This document shows positions 19,156 through 28,760 of a DNA stretch of 64,000 nt, one piece after another. The notes under the pieces were generated by a model. It worked only from the letters and a program-made list of their open reading frames with translations. It searched no databases and was not told where the DNA came from. The DNA comes from Aestuariimicrobium sp. p3-SID1156. GTDB taxonomy: Bacteria > Actinomycetota > Actinomycetes > Propionibacteriales > Propionibacteriaceae. The stretch's first letter is position 1. Each line of letters opens with the position of its first letter. The position numbers and the translations under genes were made by a program. The stretch is taken from the NCBI RefSeq assembly GCF_025144225.1, contig NZ_JALXXB010000001.1, positions 62,001-126,000 of the forward strand, written 5' to 3'.

Positions 19156-19567
19156 AGATGTCCTCGACTGTCTCCTCGCGGCGCGGGGCACGCCGCTTCC
19201 TGCCATCACCCAGCACGAAGGACCGGGTCATGTGGTTCCACCGGCAGTCGGGGCAGACCTCGACCTCCCTCACGGTGAACTCTCCGAAGGAGTCCTGCAT
19301 CTCCTCCAGCTCCTCCGGGCTGCGAATCCGCCCCGAATACTGGCCGAGCTGGTCACCGAACACGTAGTCCAGCAGCATCAACCGGTCGGACGCGCAGATT
19401 GGGCACTCCTGCCCGGCCAGGCGCCCGTGGTGGAGTGCGGACTTGACCAGGATCGGCTCGGCGTCGCAGGGGTCGTCCTCGTTGAGCGCACGACCGGGCC
19501 GCCTCAGCGCTTCGAGTTTGGCCCGGCGCTGCAGCGCATAACTGACTTCCTGACGTTGCGACCACAT
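19148..19567 (-). CDS. DUF5318 zinc-ribbon-like protein
   Basis: 139 residues matching the actinobacterial DUF5318 family: N-terminal SQRQEVSYALQRRAKLEAL, two CxxC pairs (CPICASDR and CPDCRWNHM) that could bind zinc, and LLDYVFGDQLGQYSGR between them. Its function is unknown. It directly precedes and overlaps the class A PBP by 8 nt, as Rv0049 precedes ponA1, so a link to cell-wall synthesis is likely. The ATG at 19567 fits the family N-terminus; an upstream GTG at 19609 adds an unrelated segment. Confidence 0.88.
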   Translation of the reverse strand: MWSQRQEVSYALQRRAKLEALRRPGRALNEDDPCDAEPILVKSALHHGRLAGQECPICASDRLMLLDYVFGDQLGQYSGRIRSPEELEEMQDSFGEFTVREVEVCPDCRWNHMTRSFVLGDGRKRRAPRREETVEDIYG

Positions 19568-19621
19568 CACATCAAGGGTAAGTGGTCGCGCCAAGAGTCC
19601 TGTGGACACGTGTCAGGGCAT

Positions 19622-20632
19622 TCAGCGACGTTCCGCGCTGGACGCGATCACACGCCAGCCACCCTCGCCCTCCTCATCGTCGACCAGGGGGAGCGGTCCG
19701 TACTGTTCGCGCAACCCGCGCAGGGTCTCCACGTGCTGCCACAACGCCCGGTCCTCCGGCGTGGAGGGCCGGAACTGCGGTGCGGTCAGCGGCCTCCCGT
19801 GGTCATCGAGGGAGACGTAGGTGGCGGAGCAGTGCAGGGCCGGCTGCAGCATGTCCTCTCCGGTGCGCGGGTCGCCGCTGCGCAGGTGGACGCTCATGTG
19901 CATGGCGTGCTTACCGGTGTGGAGCAGGCGGGCCTCGACCTCGACCAGGTCACCGATGTGAATGGGCTTGTAGAAGCGGATTCCACCAGCGTACACGGCG
20001 ACGGTGGGGCGGCGAACCCATCCCATGGAGCACGCGGTGGCGGCTTCGTCGACCCACTCCATGGCGGTGCCGCCGTGGACCTTGCCGCCCCAGTTGACGT
20101 CGGTGGGTTTGGCGAGGAAGCGCGTGGTCAGGCGAGGGGCCGTTCCGGCGTCGGTGTAGACCTGCTTGGCCATCTCCTCCTCGATGGCCTCGCGCAACTC
20201 GATCCGGGACAGGGCCGCCTCCTTCAGGTGCTTCTCGGCCGGGGTGGAGGGCTCGAAGGAGGGGACCTCGGTGGGCTGGCCGTGCTCGTCGACGGCGACG
20301 AAGATCACCAGGCAGTCACAGGCGCGGGTCCAGACCCCGTCGCGAGGATCAGCCGAGAGCACCTCGTTGACGATGTGCATGCTGGAGCGCCCGGTGTGGG
20401 CGATCCGGGAACGCACCTCGACCAGGTGGCCCGAGGGGATCGGTCGGGTGAAGTGGATGTGGCCGAAGTAGGCGGTGACGCAGTACTGCGAACTCCACTG
20501 GGTGGCGCAGGCATAGGCACCCTTGTCGATCCACTGCAGGACGCGTCCCCCGTGCACACCGAGGGAGTCGGAGAAGAGCACGTCGGTGGGAGCGGCCATG
20601 AACCGCATGGTCGTGGAGGTTCTGGGAGCCAT
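19622..20632 (-). CDS. Acyl-CoA thioesterase with two hotdog domains
   Basis: 336 residues with two tandem hotdog domains: the first around TDVLFSDSLGVHGGRVLQWIDKGAYACA, the second around TDVNWGGKVHGGTAMEWVDEAATA. Each has the helix with the HGG turn. Double-hotdog enzymes of the Acot/YciA type hydrolyse acyl-CoA thioesters. Substrate chain length cannot be told. The ATG at 20632 has almost no leader: TACGCT lies just upstream and may be a -10 box for a leaderless mRNA, separating it from galM. Confidence 0.85.
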   Translation of the reverse strand: MAPRTSTTMRFMAAPTDVLFSDSLGVHGGRVLQWIDKGAYACATQWSSQYCVTAYFGHIHFTRPIPSGHLVEVRSRIAHTGRSSMHIVNEVLSADPRDGVWTRACDCLVIFVAVDEHGQPTEVPSFEPSTPAEKHLKEAALSRIELREAIEEEMAKQVYTDAGTAPRLTTRFLAKPTDVNWGGKVHGGTAMEWVDEAATACSMGWVRRPTVAVYAGGIRFYKPIHIGDLVEVEARLLHTGKHAMHMSVHLRSGDPRTGEDMLQPALHCSATYVSLDDHGRPLTAPQFRPSTPEDRALWQHVETLRGLREQYGPLPLVDDEEGEGGWRVIASSAERR

Positions 20633-20654
20633 GGGATGAGCGTAGGGCAACACG

Positions 20655-21674
20655 CTAACCGCTGAAATGCCACTCCATCCGGCTGCGGTACTCCTCGCTC
20701 GGACGCAGGATCACATCGTCAGCCCAGGATTGGTTCGGCGAATCCGGGTGGACGTGGGGCTCCAGTGCGATGGCGTCACCCTGCCGAAGGCGTCCATTGC
20801 GGGAGGCCCAGGTGCCGTCCAGGAAGTTACCTGTGTAGATCTGGAGTGCGGGCGCGTCGGCGTGCAACTCCATCCGTCGCCCGGACCCCGGATGCTCCAG
20901 CGTGGCAACGACCCTCAAGCCCGATCCGTTGAGGTCGAAGGAGTGGTCGATGCCCTTGGCCAATTCGATCTGCTCGTGGGCTTCGCGCACCCGATCCCCG
21001 ATCCGGGCCCCCTGGCGCAGGTCGAAGGGAGTGCCCTCCACCAGGACCGGACCCGACACTGGGATCGAAGCGGAGTCGATCGGCACATAGCCATCGGCAT
21101 CCACCGTGAGGACGTGGTCGTCGAGGCTGCCGCCACCGGCCAGATTCACGAACAGGTGACTGGTCAGGCAGAGCGGAGTGGCGCGGTCGGTGGTGGCTGC
21201 CAGCTCAAGCCCGAAGCCATCGTCCAGCAGCCGGTAGGTGGCGCGGATCTCCACCTCGCCGGGGAAGCCCTGGTCACCATCAGGACTGGTCAGCGCGAAA
21301 GTGATGACGTCCTCCGTCTGGTCGGTGACGCGCCAGACCCGCTTTGAAATGCCTCCAGGGCCGCCATGCAGGCTGGTGGTCCCCTCATTGGTGTCGAGAA
21401 CGAACTCCTCCCCGTCGAGGGTGAAACGTCCGTTGGCGATGCGGTTGGCATAGCGGCCGACGACGTCGCCGAAGTAGCTCGCCGAGCCGATCAAATGCTG
21501 GGCGAGGGTATCGAAGCCAACCAGCACCTCACTCCCGGCGTCCCCGGCCTGCAGGCGGTAGCTGCTGGCGCTCGCACCCAGGTCGAGCAGCTGGAGTCGA
21601 GCTCCCGAGGGGCTTGTCAGGGTGTAACGGCGAACGTCTTCGCCGGTGGGAGTGGTACCGAACAGTTCGGTCAC
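20655..21674 (-). CDS. galM: Aldose 1-epimerase (mutarotase)
   Basis: 339 residues. GalM features are present: NRIANGRFTLDGEEF, the SLHGGPGG loop with a catalytic His, a second His in LCLTSHLFVNLAG, and the C-terminal catalytic Glu in AIALEPHVHPDSPN. It interconverts alpha and beta forms of free hexoses. The GTG at 21674 overlaps the GH2 stop by 4 nt, so it is the last gene of the sugar operon and handles hexoses released by the operon's glycosidases. Confidence 0.95.
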   Translation of the reverse strand: MTELFGTTPTGEDVRRYTLTSPSGARLQLLDLGASASSYRLQAGDAGSEVLVGFDTLAQHLIGSASYFGDVVGRYANRIANGRFTLDGEEFVLDTNEGTTSLHGGPGGISKRVWRVTDQTEDVITFALTSPDGDQGFPGEVEIRATYRLLDDGFGLELAATTDRATPLCLTSHLFVNLAGGGSLDDHVLTVDADGYVPIDSASIPVSGPVLVEGTPFDLRQGARIGDRVREAHEQIELAKGIDHSFDLNGSGLRVVATLEHPGSGRRMELHADAPALQIYTGNFLDGTWASRNGRLRQGDAIALEPHVHPDSPNQSWADDVILRPSEEYRSRMEWHFSG

Positions 21675-23503
21675 TTCGTGTCCTCTCCGGTGAAGATGGC
21701 ACGCAGGGTCTCGATCGGCAGTTTGGGGACGCGGTTCTCATCGCACAAGCCGTTCGCCTCCTGCAGGGTGTCCGTCAGCTGGGTCCAGCAGAAGCCTCGC
21801 ACGATGCTGGAGGCCAGCACCGGCTCCATGATGTCGCGCATGCGACGCTCGTAGTCATCGGCGTCTCGCGCGGAGGAGTATCCCCAGGTCTGGTCGGCGC
21901 TGGGGACGGTGACGAACTCAACCCCACCGAACTCGGTCAGGAGGACGGGTGCTTCCGAGGACTGGTCCTCACCGACGACCAGGACGCGTCCCGCGGGGCC
22001 GGTGGTCGCGAGCATGGTCTGGATGCCATCGAGGGTGTACCTGTCGGCCAACACCTCCCGGCGCCATTCGTAGTCATGGATGGTCAGCAGGTCGGAATCG
22101 GCGTGCTCCCAACCATCGTTGGAGATCACCGGCCGGGTCGGGTCCAGGGCCCGGGTCAGGTCGGAGATGCCACGGCTGAAGGCAGCCTGGGCGGGATCCC
22201 GGGAAACATGGGTGATTCCCCAGGACTCGTTGAACGGGGTCCAGGCGATGATCGAGGGATGCCCTTCATTGGCCCGCACGATGTCGACCCATTCGACCGC
22301 GAATCGCTGGATGGCCACCGAATCGAAGGTATAGGCGGAGGCAGTTTCGCCCCACACTGTGAGGCCCATGGTGTCGCAGAAGAACAGGAAGCGCGGATCC
22401 TCCACCTTCTGGTGGATGCGGCAGTTGTTGAGCCCCATGTCGAGCATCAGTTGAACCTCCGCCTTCATCGCCTCCACCGAGGGCGGGGTCAGGCACGACT
22501 CGTGCCAGTAGCCCTGCTCCAGCACCGAGCGGAGGTAGATCGGGAAGGAGTTGATGGTCATCCCAGCCCGGCTCGCACCCACCTGGCGGTACCCGAGGTA
22601 GGAGCGGGTCTCGTCGGGGATGTCCCCATGCACCACGACCCCGGCGTCCATCAGCACGGGACGTTGCGGCATCCAGACGAACCGCTCGAGGTCCACACCG
22701 TTGGTCACCCGGGTCAGATCGACGGTGACGGTCGCTGCCTGCTCAGCCAGCAGAGCGGTGGTGTGGCCGATCAGATCACCGTCGAAGGCGATGGCGATCT
22801 CGACCTGGGTCGCTTCGGCCGGACGACGGTTCAGCTCAACCAGCGCCTCGACTCGGCCTGAGGTGATGTCGGGACGGAAGACCAGACGGGTGAGATGGAG
22901 CGGCGGAACCGACTCGAGCCACACGGTGCGCCAGATGCCGGTGGTCCGCTGGTACCAGATGACGTGCGCTTCGGGGAGCCAGTCCTGCTTGCCGCGGGGC
23001 TGGCGGCAGTCCAGCGGGTCGTCGAAGGCACGAACCGTAACGACATGGGTGTCGACCTCTGGGTCCAGCGCCCTCGTGATGTCGAAGCTGAAGGGTGTCT
23101 GCCCACCCAGATGGGTGCCGACCTGCTGACCATCAACGAAGACGGTGGTCTCATAGTCGACCGCACCGAAGTGCAGCACCAGCCGGCGTCCCTCGCTGTG
23201 ACCGGCGGACTCGAGATCGGCGGCGGTGATCTCAATGCGGTACCAGACGCACGGGTGATAGCCGGTCTCCTCGATTCCCGACAGCTTCGATTCCGGAGGG
23301 AAGGGCAGCTGAATCTCACGCGAGAACGGCTCGGCACTGCTGTACCACCTCTCATCCAGGCCCACCAGGTCGTCATCGTGGGCGAAGCCGACCTTGCGGT
23401 CCAGCAGGGTCGACTTCCCGCGGACCATCAGCGGGCGTGGGTAGTGCCCGTCCTGCTTCGAAGCCGGGGAGGTGCAGGCCAGCGTTGCGGCCGAGGTGGT
23501 CAT
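21671..23503 (-). CDS. Glycoside hydrolase family 2 enzyme
   Basis: 610 residues without a signal peptide, so probably cytoplasmic. Order: N-terminal jelly-roll sugar-binding domain (YHPCVWYRIEI to FDITRAL), immunoglobulin-like domain (about 230-310), then a TIM barrel with the acid/base in TPFNESWGI (Glu426) and the nucleophile in LLTEFGGVEF (Glu524). GH2 includes beta-galactosidases, beta-glucuronidases, beta-mannosidases and others, and the exact activity is not visible. The ATG at 23503 follows CTGGAGTAGCC. It lies between an exported GH43 enzyme and galM, so it likely acts on imported oligosaccharides. Confidence 0.92.
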   Translation of the reverse strand: MTTSAATLACTSPASKQDGHYPRPLMVRGKSTLLDRKVGFAHDDDLVGLDERWYSSAEPFSREIQLPFPPESKLSGIEETGYHPCVWYRIEITAADLESAGHSEGRRLVLHFGAVDYETTVFVDGQQVGTHLGGQTPFSFDITRALDPEVDTHVVTVRAFDDPLDCRQPRGKQDWLPEAHVIWYQRTTGIWRTVWLESVPPLHLTRLVFRPDITSGRVEALVELNRRPAEATQVEIAIAFDGDLIGHTTALLAEQAATVTVDLTRVTNGVDLERFVWMPQRPVLMDAGVVVHGDIPDETRSYLGYRQVGASRAGMTINSFPIYLRSVLEQGYWHESCLTPPSVEAMKAEVQLMLDMGLNNCRIHQKVEDPRFLFFCDTMGLTVWGETASAYTFDSVAIQRFAVEWVDIVRANEGHPSIIAWTPFNESWGITHVSRDPAQAAFSRGISDLTRALDPTRPVISNDGWEHADSDLLTIHDYEWRREVLADRYTLDGIQTMLATTGPAGRVLVVGEDQSSEAPVLLTEFGGVEFVTVPSADQTWGYSSARDADDYERRMRDIMEPVLASSIVRGFCWTQLTDTLQEANGLCDENRVPKLPIETLRAIFTGEDTK

Positions 23504-23534
23504 GGCTACTCCAGGTTCAGGGGTCAACGGGGAC

Positions 23535-24572
23535 TCAGGGAAGGGGCTTGTGGGGGTTGGCGGCGAGTGGGGGCTCAATTGTGACGGTGCGGCCGTTGAA
23601 CTCGACGCGGGAAAGGAACATTTGGCGACCGGTCATGCTGTCGCCGATGCCACCGGGGAGCCAGGCGTGGTACACCGTCCACCACTGCTCCCCCACCTTG
23701 ATCAGCTGGTTGTGCCCGGGACCGGCGGCCACATCGTTGGTCACCAGGACCGGTTCGGCATCCTTGGTAAAAGGTCCGGTCGGCGAGTCGCCCACGGCAT
23801 GGCCCACGGCGTACTTGTCCGTCCAGAAGCCATTGCCGGAGTAGAAGAGGTGGAAGACCCCGTCCACCTCGACGATGGCCGGCCCTTCGACCAGCATGTC
23901 CTCCCAGGGGAGGTCGTTCTTGATCAGGTTGGTGGGCTTGCCGACGAGCGATTTTCCGTCCTCGGACAGCTGCTGGACACGGATCCAGCTGGTCACACCG
24001 ATAGCATTGCCGTCGTTCTTCCAGTAGAGCCAGGCACGTCCCTTCGAGTCGATGAAGGGGGACGCGTCGATCGAGCCGCCCTCCTTGGGCTCGTACACGA
24101 GCGGCCCCTTCTGCTCGTCAACGTAGGGGCCCTCAGGCCTGTCGCTCACGGCGACCCCGATCGCCTGGACCTCCGGGTCCGGGCCCCGGGTCGTGTAATA
24201 CAGCCGGTAGGTGCCGTCGGTCCACTTGATGGCCTCGGGCGCCCAAACCTTGCCCGGGCTCGACCACGCGCCAACCTTGGGCAGGGCATCCGAACCCTGC
24301 TCCCAGGTGACCATGTCGTCGCTGCGGAGGACCTGCACGTTCATGCCATTGCCGTTCGTGGCAATGGCGATGAACTTGCCCTTCCCGTTGACGAGGACCT
24401 GCGGATCCGGGAAGTCGAAGGGGTACACCGGGTTGGTGAAGCCGTTCACGGACGCCCCTGGGGTCGTGGGCGTGGACGAGGCCCCGCCCGGGGAGGTACC
24501 GCTGCACGCACAAAGCGCTGCGGCAGCGGTACCCATTCCCGCGAGAGAGAAATTGCGACGGGAGAACACCAT
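23535..24572 (-). CDS. Exported GH43-like glycosidase, Tat-type lipoprotein
   Basis: 345 residues. The N-terminus has a twin-arginine signal (FSRRNFSLAG), a short hydrophobic stretch and a lipobox-like LCAC, then a Thr/Ser-rich linker. The mature part is a five-bladed GH43-type propeller: NPVYPFDFPDPQVL (base Asp), VWAPEAIKW, SIDASPFID (transition-state Asp) and MLVEGPAIVEVDG (acid Glu). GH43 enzymes remove arabinofuranosyl or xylosyl units. ATG 24572 gives the cleanest signal; GTG 24593 overlapping the upstream stop is the alternative. It is 31 nt from the GH2 gene. Confidence 0.88.
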   Translation of the reverse strand: MVFSRRNFSLAGMGTAAAALCACSGTSPGGASSTPTTPGASVNGFTNPVYPFDFPDPQVLVNGKGKFIAIATNGNGMNVQVLRSDDMVTWEQGSDALPKVGAWSSPGKVWAPEAIKWTDGTYRLYYTTRGPDPEVQAIGVAVSDRPEGPYVDEQKGPLVYEPKEGGSIDASPFIDSKGRAWLYWKNDGNAIGVTSWIRVQQLSEDGKSLVGKPTNLIKNDLPWEDMLVEGPAIVEVDGVFHLFYSGNGFWTDKYAVGHAVGDSPTGPFTKDAEPVLVTNDVAAGPGHNQLIKVGEQWWTVYHAWLPGGIGDSMTGRQMFLSRVEFNGRTVTIEPPLAANPHKPLP

Positions 24573-24589
24573 CACGCGAAGATCACTAC

Positions 24590-26830
24590 TCACCGAGGCC
24601 AGGTTCCGGGAGCTGACTGCGCCTCGGAGAGGGTGAACGAGTGGAAGACGGCGTTGGCGGCCGGGGAGGCGCCGCCGCCGGCATAGATACCGATTCGAGG
24701 TGTCGAACCTGCCGGGAAGGTCCATGTGGCGCCCCAGATCCAGTGCACGCCGTCCGTGCTGATGCCGGCCCGATAAAGGAGGTCGCCCGCGGCGTCACGG
24801 TGGTGGGCTATGCGCATCCACATGGTCGAGGCGTTGGCCCCGATGATCGCTCCGCCATAGATGAGGCGGCCATCGGATCCCGCTGCCAGCTCACGGCCGT
24901 ACTCCACCGTCCGAGTGCCCCAGATGGACACTGACCCGAGCCGAGCGAAGTCGTCGTCGTTCCTCCAGACCACCAGGCCGGCCTGCTGGAAGTTGCGGTT
25001 GTTCGTGCCCGAGCCGAGATCAAGGGTGAACTTGGTCTCGGCAATCCAGTCACCGCTTGGTGCATCCCGCAGAAGGAGCGCACCCGATCCACCGGTACCA
25101 GTCAGGTCCACACCCTTCAGTGGCCAGGTCAGCCCCTGTGGGGAAGTCCTGATGCTCGAATCGGGACGTATCCACGACCAGCCAGAATCAAGCGGCTTGC
25201 TGAAGTCCTGGGTCAGCAGCACGGTACCGGGCTTCGGCTGCGGGCTGGGTACGGTGTCCTCCACCGCAGGACGCGCGACGGTGAGGTTGTCGACCAACCC
25301 GTTGCCATTGATCCTGAGCGGAGCGGCGGGAAGTTCAAAGTCACCCAAGTCCATTCGCACGATGGCAGAAGGATCTGCCAAGTCCTCCGACGAGACGTAG
25401 GCCGTCAGTCGACCCTTGTCGAGCTCGACGGCGACGGTCCTCCACCCCTCAGCGGCAGGCAGGACATCGGTGACCGTGCGACCGTTCGCCGAGGCAGTCA
25501 GCGTCCCAGCCATCGGATCCACCCAGACCTTGATCTGTCGGTTCTTCTCACCAAGGAATACGGTCGCGGGCTGCTCGGACTTGAGGTCGAAGCGCACCCG
25601 AACGTCTCCAGCAGGGATCTGTTCGGTGCTGACGCGGCCATCGATCCTCGCGCTGACGCCGCCTTGGGGGTCGGTGACGGCCTTGGCACGATGGAGCCCA
25701 TTGGCCGGTTCCCACGGCGTCGCCCTGACCAGCGACGTGGTGACCGGTCCAGGCATCGGGGTGTCGGAAGGGCCGAAGCCGGCGTTGATGACCGGCCAGC
25801 CATCGATCCAGTCGATCTTGTCGATGAGCATGGGGCGTCGGTTGATGCCGAACGGCTCGTTCAACCACGCGTTGTCCTTCGGAATCGCGTGGTAGACGAG
25901 GAAGTCACGCCCCTGCGCGTCCGTCATCATGGCATTGTGACCTGCGCCGATCCACCGGTTGCCATTCTGGGTGGCCAGGATGGTGCCACCGGTGACGGAC
26001 GCGTTCATGTCACGACCCTCCCTGTCCACGAAGGGTCCCATGGGTGACGTGGAGCGTCCGACAAAGACGGAGTAGCCCGTGGCAGGGCCAGCGCAGCAGT
26101 TGGCGGAGGACGCCATCAAGTAGTACCAACCGTCATGCTCCACCACGTAGGACCCCTCATAGCGGTCCCAGTGGCCCACCTGCTTGGGCTCCCCAGTGGT
26201 TGTCAATCCGTCCTTGCTGACGCGGGTGACCCAGACGCCGCCGTAGTAGGAGCCCCAGTAGAGGTACTGGTTGCCATCGGTATCTGTGAATCCCGCGGGA
26301 TCGATGGTCCAGTAGTAATCCCCCTTCGGACCCCGCGGAGCGACCAGAGGCTGGTCGGTCGGGACCCAGGGACCAGCAGGCGAGTCCGCAGTGGCCACGC
26401 CGATCGCATTGTCGTTGCCCGGGTTGAGAGTGGTGTCGGTCACGGTGAAGTACATGACGTACTTGCCATTGATGTAGCGCACGTCGGGCGCCCAGAGGCC
26501 CGCCGTGCGGGTGGCCCAGCTGGGCCGGTTGGCGCTGGTGAAGATGGGCCCCACGTATTCCCAGGAGCTGAAGTCGCGGGTTCGAGTGATGTGTCCGATG
26601 ACGGAGGGGCCACCGGACCTCAGAGGATCTGCGGTGGCATAGGCGTACCACCATCCGTCCTTCCCCTGGATGATCGCGGGGTCGGCATAGGTGTCCGCGA
26701 AGGACTGGGAGACGGGGTTGGAGTACGTGTCGCCAGGGGCGGCGGCCTGCGCTCCTGACACTCCACAAGCGGCGACGATGGCGATGGCAGCAGTGGCGGC
26801 CAGGATGGAGCGGGTCACACGGGAAAACAC
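24590..26830 (-). CDS. Secreted GH43 enzyme with C-terminal concanavalin-like domains
   Basis: 746 residues. Sec signal peptide ending about AQA-AAPG, then a GH43 propeller (NPVSQSFADTYADPAII, LWAPDVRYINGKYVMYF, WTIDPAGF, RYEGSYVVEHDG giving the Asp, Asp, Glu set), a middle beta-sandwich region (about 370-540), and a C-terminal domain of about 190 residues (from LLTQDFSKPLDSGWSW) resembling the laminin-G/DUF1349-like modules of arabinofuranosidases and xylosidases. It probably trims arabinose- or xylose-bearing polymers outside the cell. GTG 26830 follows AAAGGACAAGGATC. Neighbouring permease ends 63 nt upstream. Confidence 0.92.
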   Translation of the reverse strand: MFSRVTRSILAATAAIAIVAACGVSGAQAAAPGDTYSNPVSQSFADTYADPAIIQGKDGWWYAYATADPLRSGGPSVIGHITRTRDFSSWEYVGPIFTSANRPSWATRTAGLWAPDVRYINGKYVMYFTVTDTTLNPGNDNAIGVATADSPAGPWVPTDQPLVAPRGPKGDYYWTIDPAGFTDTDGNQYLYWGSYYGGVWVTRVSKDGLTTTGEPKQVGHWDRYEGSYVVEHDGWYYLMASSANCCAGPATGYSVFVGRSTSPMGPFVDREGRDMNASVTGGTILATQNGNRWIGAGHNAMMTDAQGRDFLVYHAIPKDNAWLNEPFGINRRPMLIDKIDWIDGWPVINAGFGPSDTPMPGPVTTSLVRATPWEPANGLHRAKAVTDPQGGVSARIDGRVSTEQIPAGDVRVRFDLKSEQPATVFLGEKNRQIKVWVDPMAGTLTASANGRTVTDVLPAAEGWRTVAVELDKGRLTAYVSSEDLADPSAIVRMDLGDFELPAAPLRINGNGLVDNLTVARPAVEDTVPSPQPKPGTVLLTQDFSKPLDSGWSWIRPDSSIRTSPQGLTWPLKGVDLTGTGGSGALLLRDAPSGDWIAETKFTLDLGSGTNNRNFQQAGLVVWRNDDDFARLGSVSIWGTRTVEYGRELAAGSDGRLIYGGAIIGANASTMWMRIAHHRDAAGDLLYRAGISTDGVHWIWGATWTFPAGSTPRIGIYAGGGASPAANAVFHSFTLSEAQSAPGTWPR

Positions 26831-26893
26831 GATCCTTGTCCTTTCGGAAGGGACACCCCGAGGGGTGCGAACAGCCAACAGGTGGTCGGGACC

Positions 26894-27718
26894 TCAACCC
26901 TTGAGGCCGGACGCAGCGACACCCTGAATGATGTAGCGCTGCAGGAAGATGAAGAGGATGAGCACTGGAATCGCCGCGACCGCTGCGCCTGCCATGATGA
27001 CGGGGTAGTCGATGGTGTAGGCACCCTGAAGTCGTGCGAGGCCGACGGGAAGGGTCAACCTGTCGTCGCTGAACAGGGTGTACAGGGGCCAGATGAAGTC
27101 ATTCCAATTCGCCAGGAATTGGATGACGAGCAGCGTCATGATGGCCGGACGTGCATTGGGCAACATGATGCTGAAGAAGGTACGGAAGGGTCCTGCTCCA
27201 TCAATTCGCGCTGACTCTTCCAGTTCCTTGGGCAGGGACAGGAAGAACTGCCTCATGAAGAACAGCCCGAAGGCGCTCGCTGCACCGGGGAAGATCAGCG
27301 CCTGGTAGGAGTCCAACCACTGCAGCTTGCTCATCAGCTCGAAGTTCGGCATGAGGAACACGAAGCCGGGGATGAACATCATCCCGATGATCGTCCCGAA
27401 GACAGCATTGCGACCGGGGAATTCCATACGAGCCACGGCATATCCCGCCATGGCGCAGATCGTGACCGACAGCACGGCAAAGATCGTGGCTACGACCACG
27501 GAATTGCCCAGCCAGGTGAGGACAGGTGAGCCTGGATCGTTGAACAACTTCGTGAACGAGTCGGTGGTCCAGGCCCGTGGCAGGAATCGTGGCGGCGAGG
27601 TCTGGGAATCGACACGAGTCTTGAAGGCCGTGATGATCATGTAGGCGATCGGCAGGACGAACACCGCCGCCAGGAACAGCAGGGCTAGGTAGATCAGCAC
27701 ACTGGGTCGGCGCTTCAT
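26894..27718 (-). CDS. Sugar ABC transporter permease (MalG/AraQ type)
   Basis: 274 residues with six membrane helices. The EAA loop that contacts the ATPase is visible (KELEESARIDGAGPFRTFF followed by IMLPNARPA). Together with the partner permease and binding protein it imports oligosaccharides. Its ATG overlaps the partner's stop by 4 nt (ATGA). No ATP-binding subunit is encoded in the operon; actinomycetes often share one MsiK-type ATPase among such systems. Confidence 0.95.
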   Translation of the reverse strand: MKRRPSVLIYLALLFLAAVFVLPIAYMIITAFKTRVDSQTSPPRFLPRAWTTDSFTKLFNDPGSPVLTWLGNSVVVATIFAVLSVTICAMAGYAVARMEFPGRNAVFGTIIGMMFIPGFVFLMPNFELMSKLQWLDSYQALIFPGAASAFGLFFMRQFFLSLPKELEESARIDGAGPFRTFFSIMLPNARPAIMTLLVIQFLANWNDFIWPLYTLFSDDRLTLPVGLARLQGAYTIDYPVIMAGAAVAAIPVLILFIFLQRYIIQGVAASGLKG

Positions 27719-28734
27719 CGATTCGTCTCCTCAGCCCGTCGACGTGCCTGGAATTCCTTGGCTGCCCGCTTCTGCTTCTTTCGCTCTGCAGCGGCATCAC
27801 GATCACGCATGAGCCAGAACTGGATGACCGACACGATGCCGAGACAGATCGCGAGAATGTAGCTCGCCGCAGCCGCAGCTCCAGCACGGGACTGACCGAA
27901 GCCCAGCTCGGTCATCACCATCAGTACGGTCTTGGTGGATTCGCTCGGACCGCCGTTGGTGACCATGTAGGACTGACCGAACATGTTCGCGCTGGCGAGC
28001 ACTGTGGTGATGAGGATGAAGATCAGCACTGGGCGCAGGCCGGGGAGCGTGATGTGGGTGAACTTCCGCCAGGTGGTGGCCCCATCGAGCGAAGCGGCCT
28101 CGTACTGCTCCTCCGGAATGTCCGACAGACCGGCCATGTAGATGATCGCGTTGAAGCCGATGGTCCACCACACGGTGATGCCCACCAAGGAGATCCACGC
28201 CCAGGGCTGTTCGGTCGTCCAGTTGATCTGCGCCCCGAGCATTCGGTTGAGGAAGCCGAACTGGGCGTCGAGGATGTACTTCCACATCACGCCGATGACT
28301 GAGACACCGAGAACATACGGGGCGAAGATCGTGGCGCGGAAGAAGGTCCTACCCGGGAACTCGCGATGCAGCAGCATTGCCAGGAGGAGCGGGAGGGTCA
28401 CCAGGAACGGAACGCTGAACAGCACGAACAGGAAGGTGTTCTTCATGCCGTTCCAGAACGGCTTGTAGGTCACCGACTCCGCATCGAACAGGTCCTTGTA
28501 GTTCTGCAATCCCACGAAGGGGCGCCCCGGCAGCGTGAAATCCCAGTCATGCAGCGAGATGTACAGCCCGTAGAAGGCTGGAGCGATTGTGAAGGTCGCG
28601 AACAGAACGAGGAACGGTGCCATGAACAGCCAGGGCACCATCGGGTTGCCGGCGAGGCGTGGACGCCGCCGGCGCCGCCCCGCCCCCGGCACAGTGGCAG
28701 CCGGGGGCGTGGCGATGGTCGGATTGGTCGTCAT
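27715..28734 (-). CDS. Sugar ABC transporter permease (MalF/UgpA type)
   Basis: 339 residues with an Arg-rich N-terminus, six helices and the EAA motif (EEQYEAASLDGATTWRKF followed by ITLPGLRPV). The C-terminus has a long basic cytoplasmic tail (EFQARRRAEETNR). It forms the heterodimeric channel with the MalG-type protein. ATG 28734 follows GGGAGAG. It lies 26 nt after the binding-protein gene. Confidence 0.95.
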   Translation of the reverse strand: MTTNPTIATPPAATVPGAGRRRRRPRLAGNPMVPWLFMAPFLVLFATFTIAPAFYGLYISLHDWDFTLPGRPFVGLQNYKDLFDAESVTYKPFWNGMKNTFLFVLFSVPFLVTLPLLLAMLLHREFPGRTFFRATIFAPYVLGVSVIGVMWKYILDAQFGFLNRMLGAQINWTTEQPWAWISLVGITVWWTIGFNAIIYMAGLSDIPEEQYEAASLDGATTWRKFTHITLPGLRPVLIFILITTVLASANMFGQSYMVTNGGPSESTKTVLMVMTELGFGQSRAGAAAAASYILAICLGIVSVIQFWLMRDRDAAAERKKQKRAAKEFQARRRAEETNR

Positions 28735-28760
28735 CTGAGCGCTCTCCCGGCGTCAGGCGA

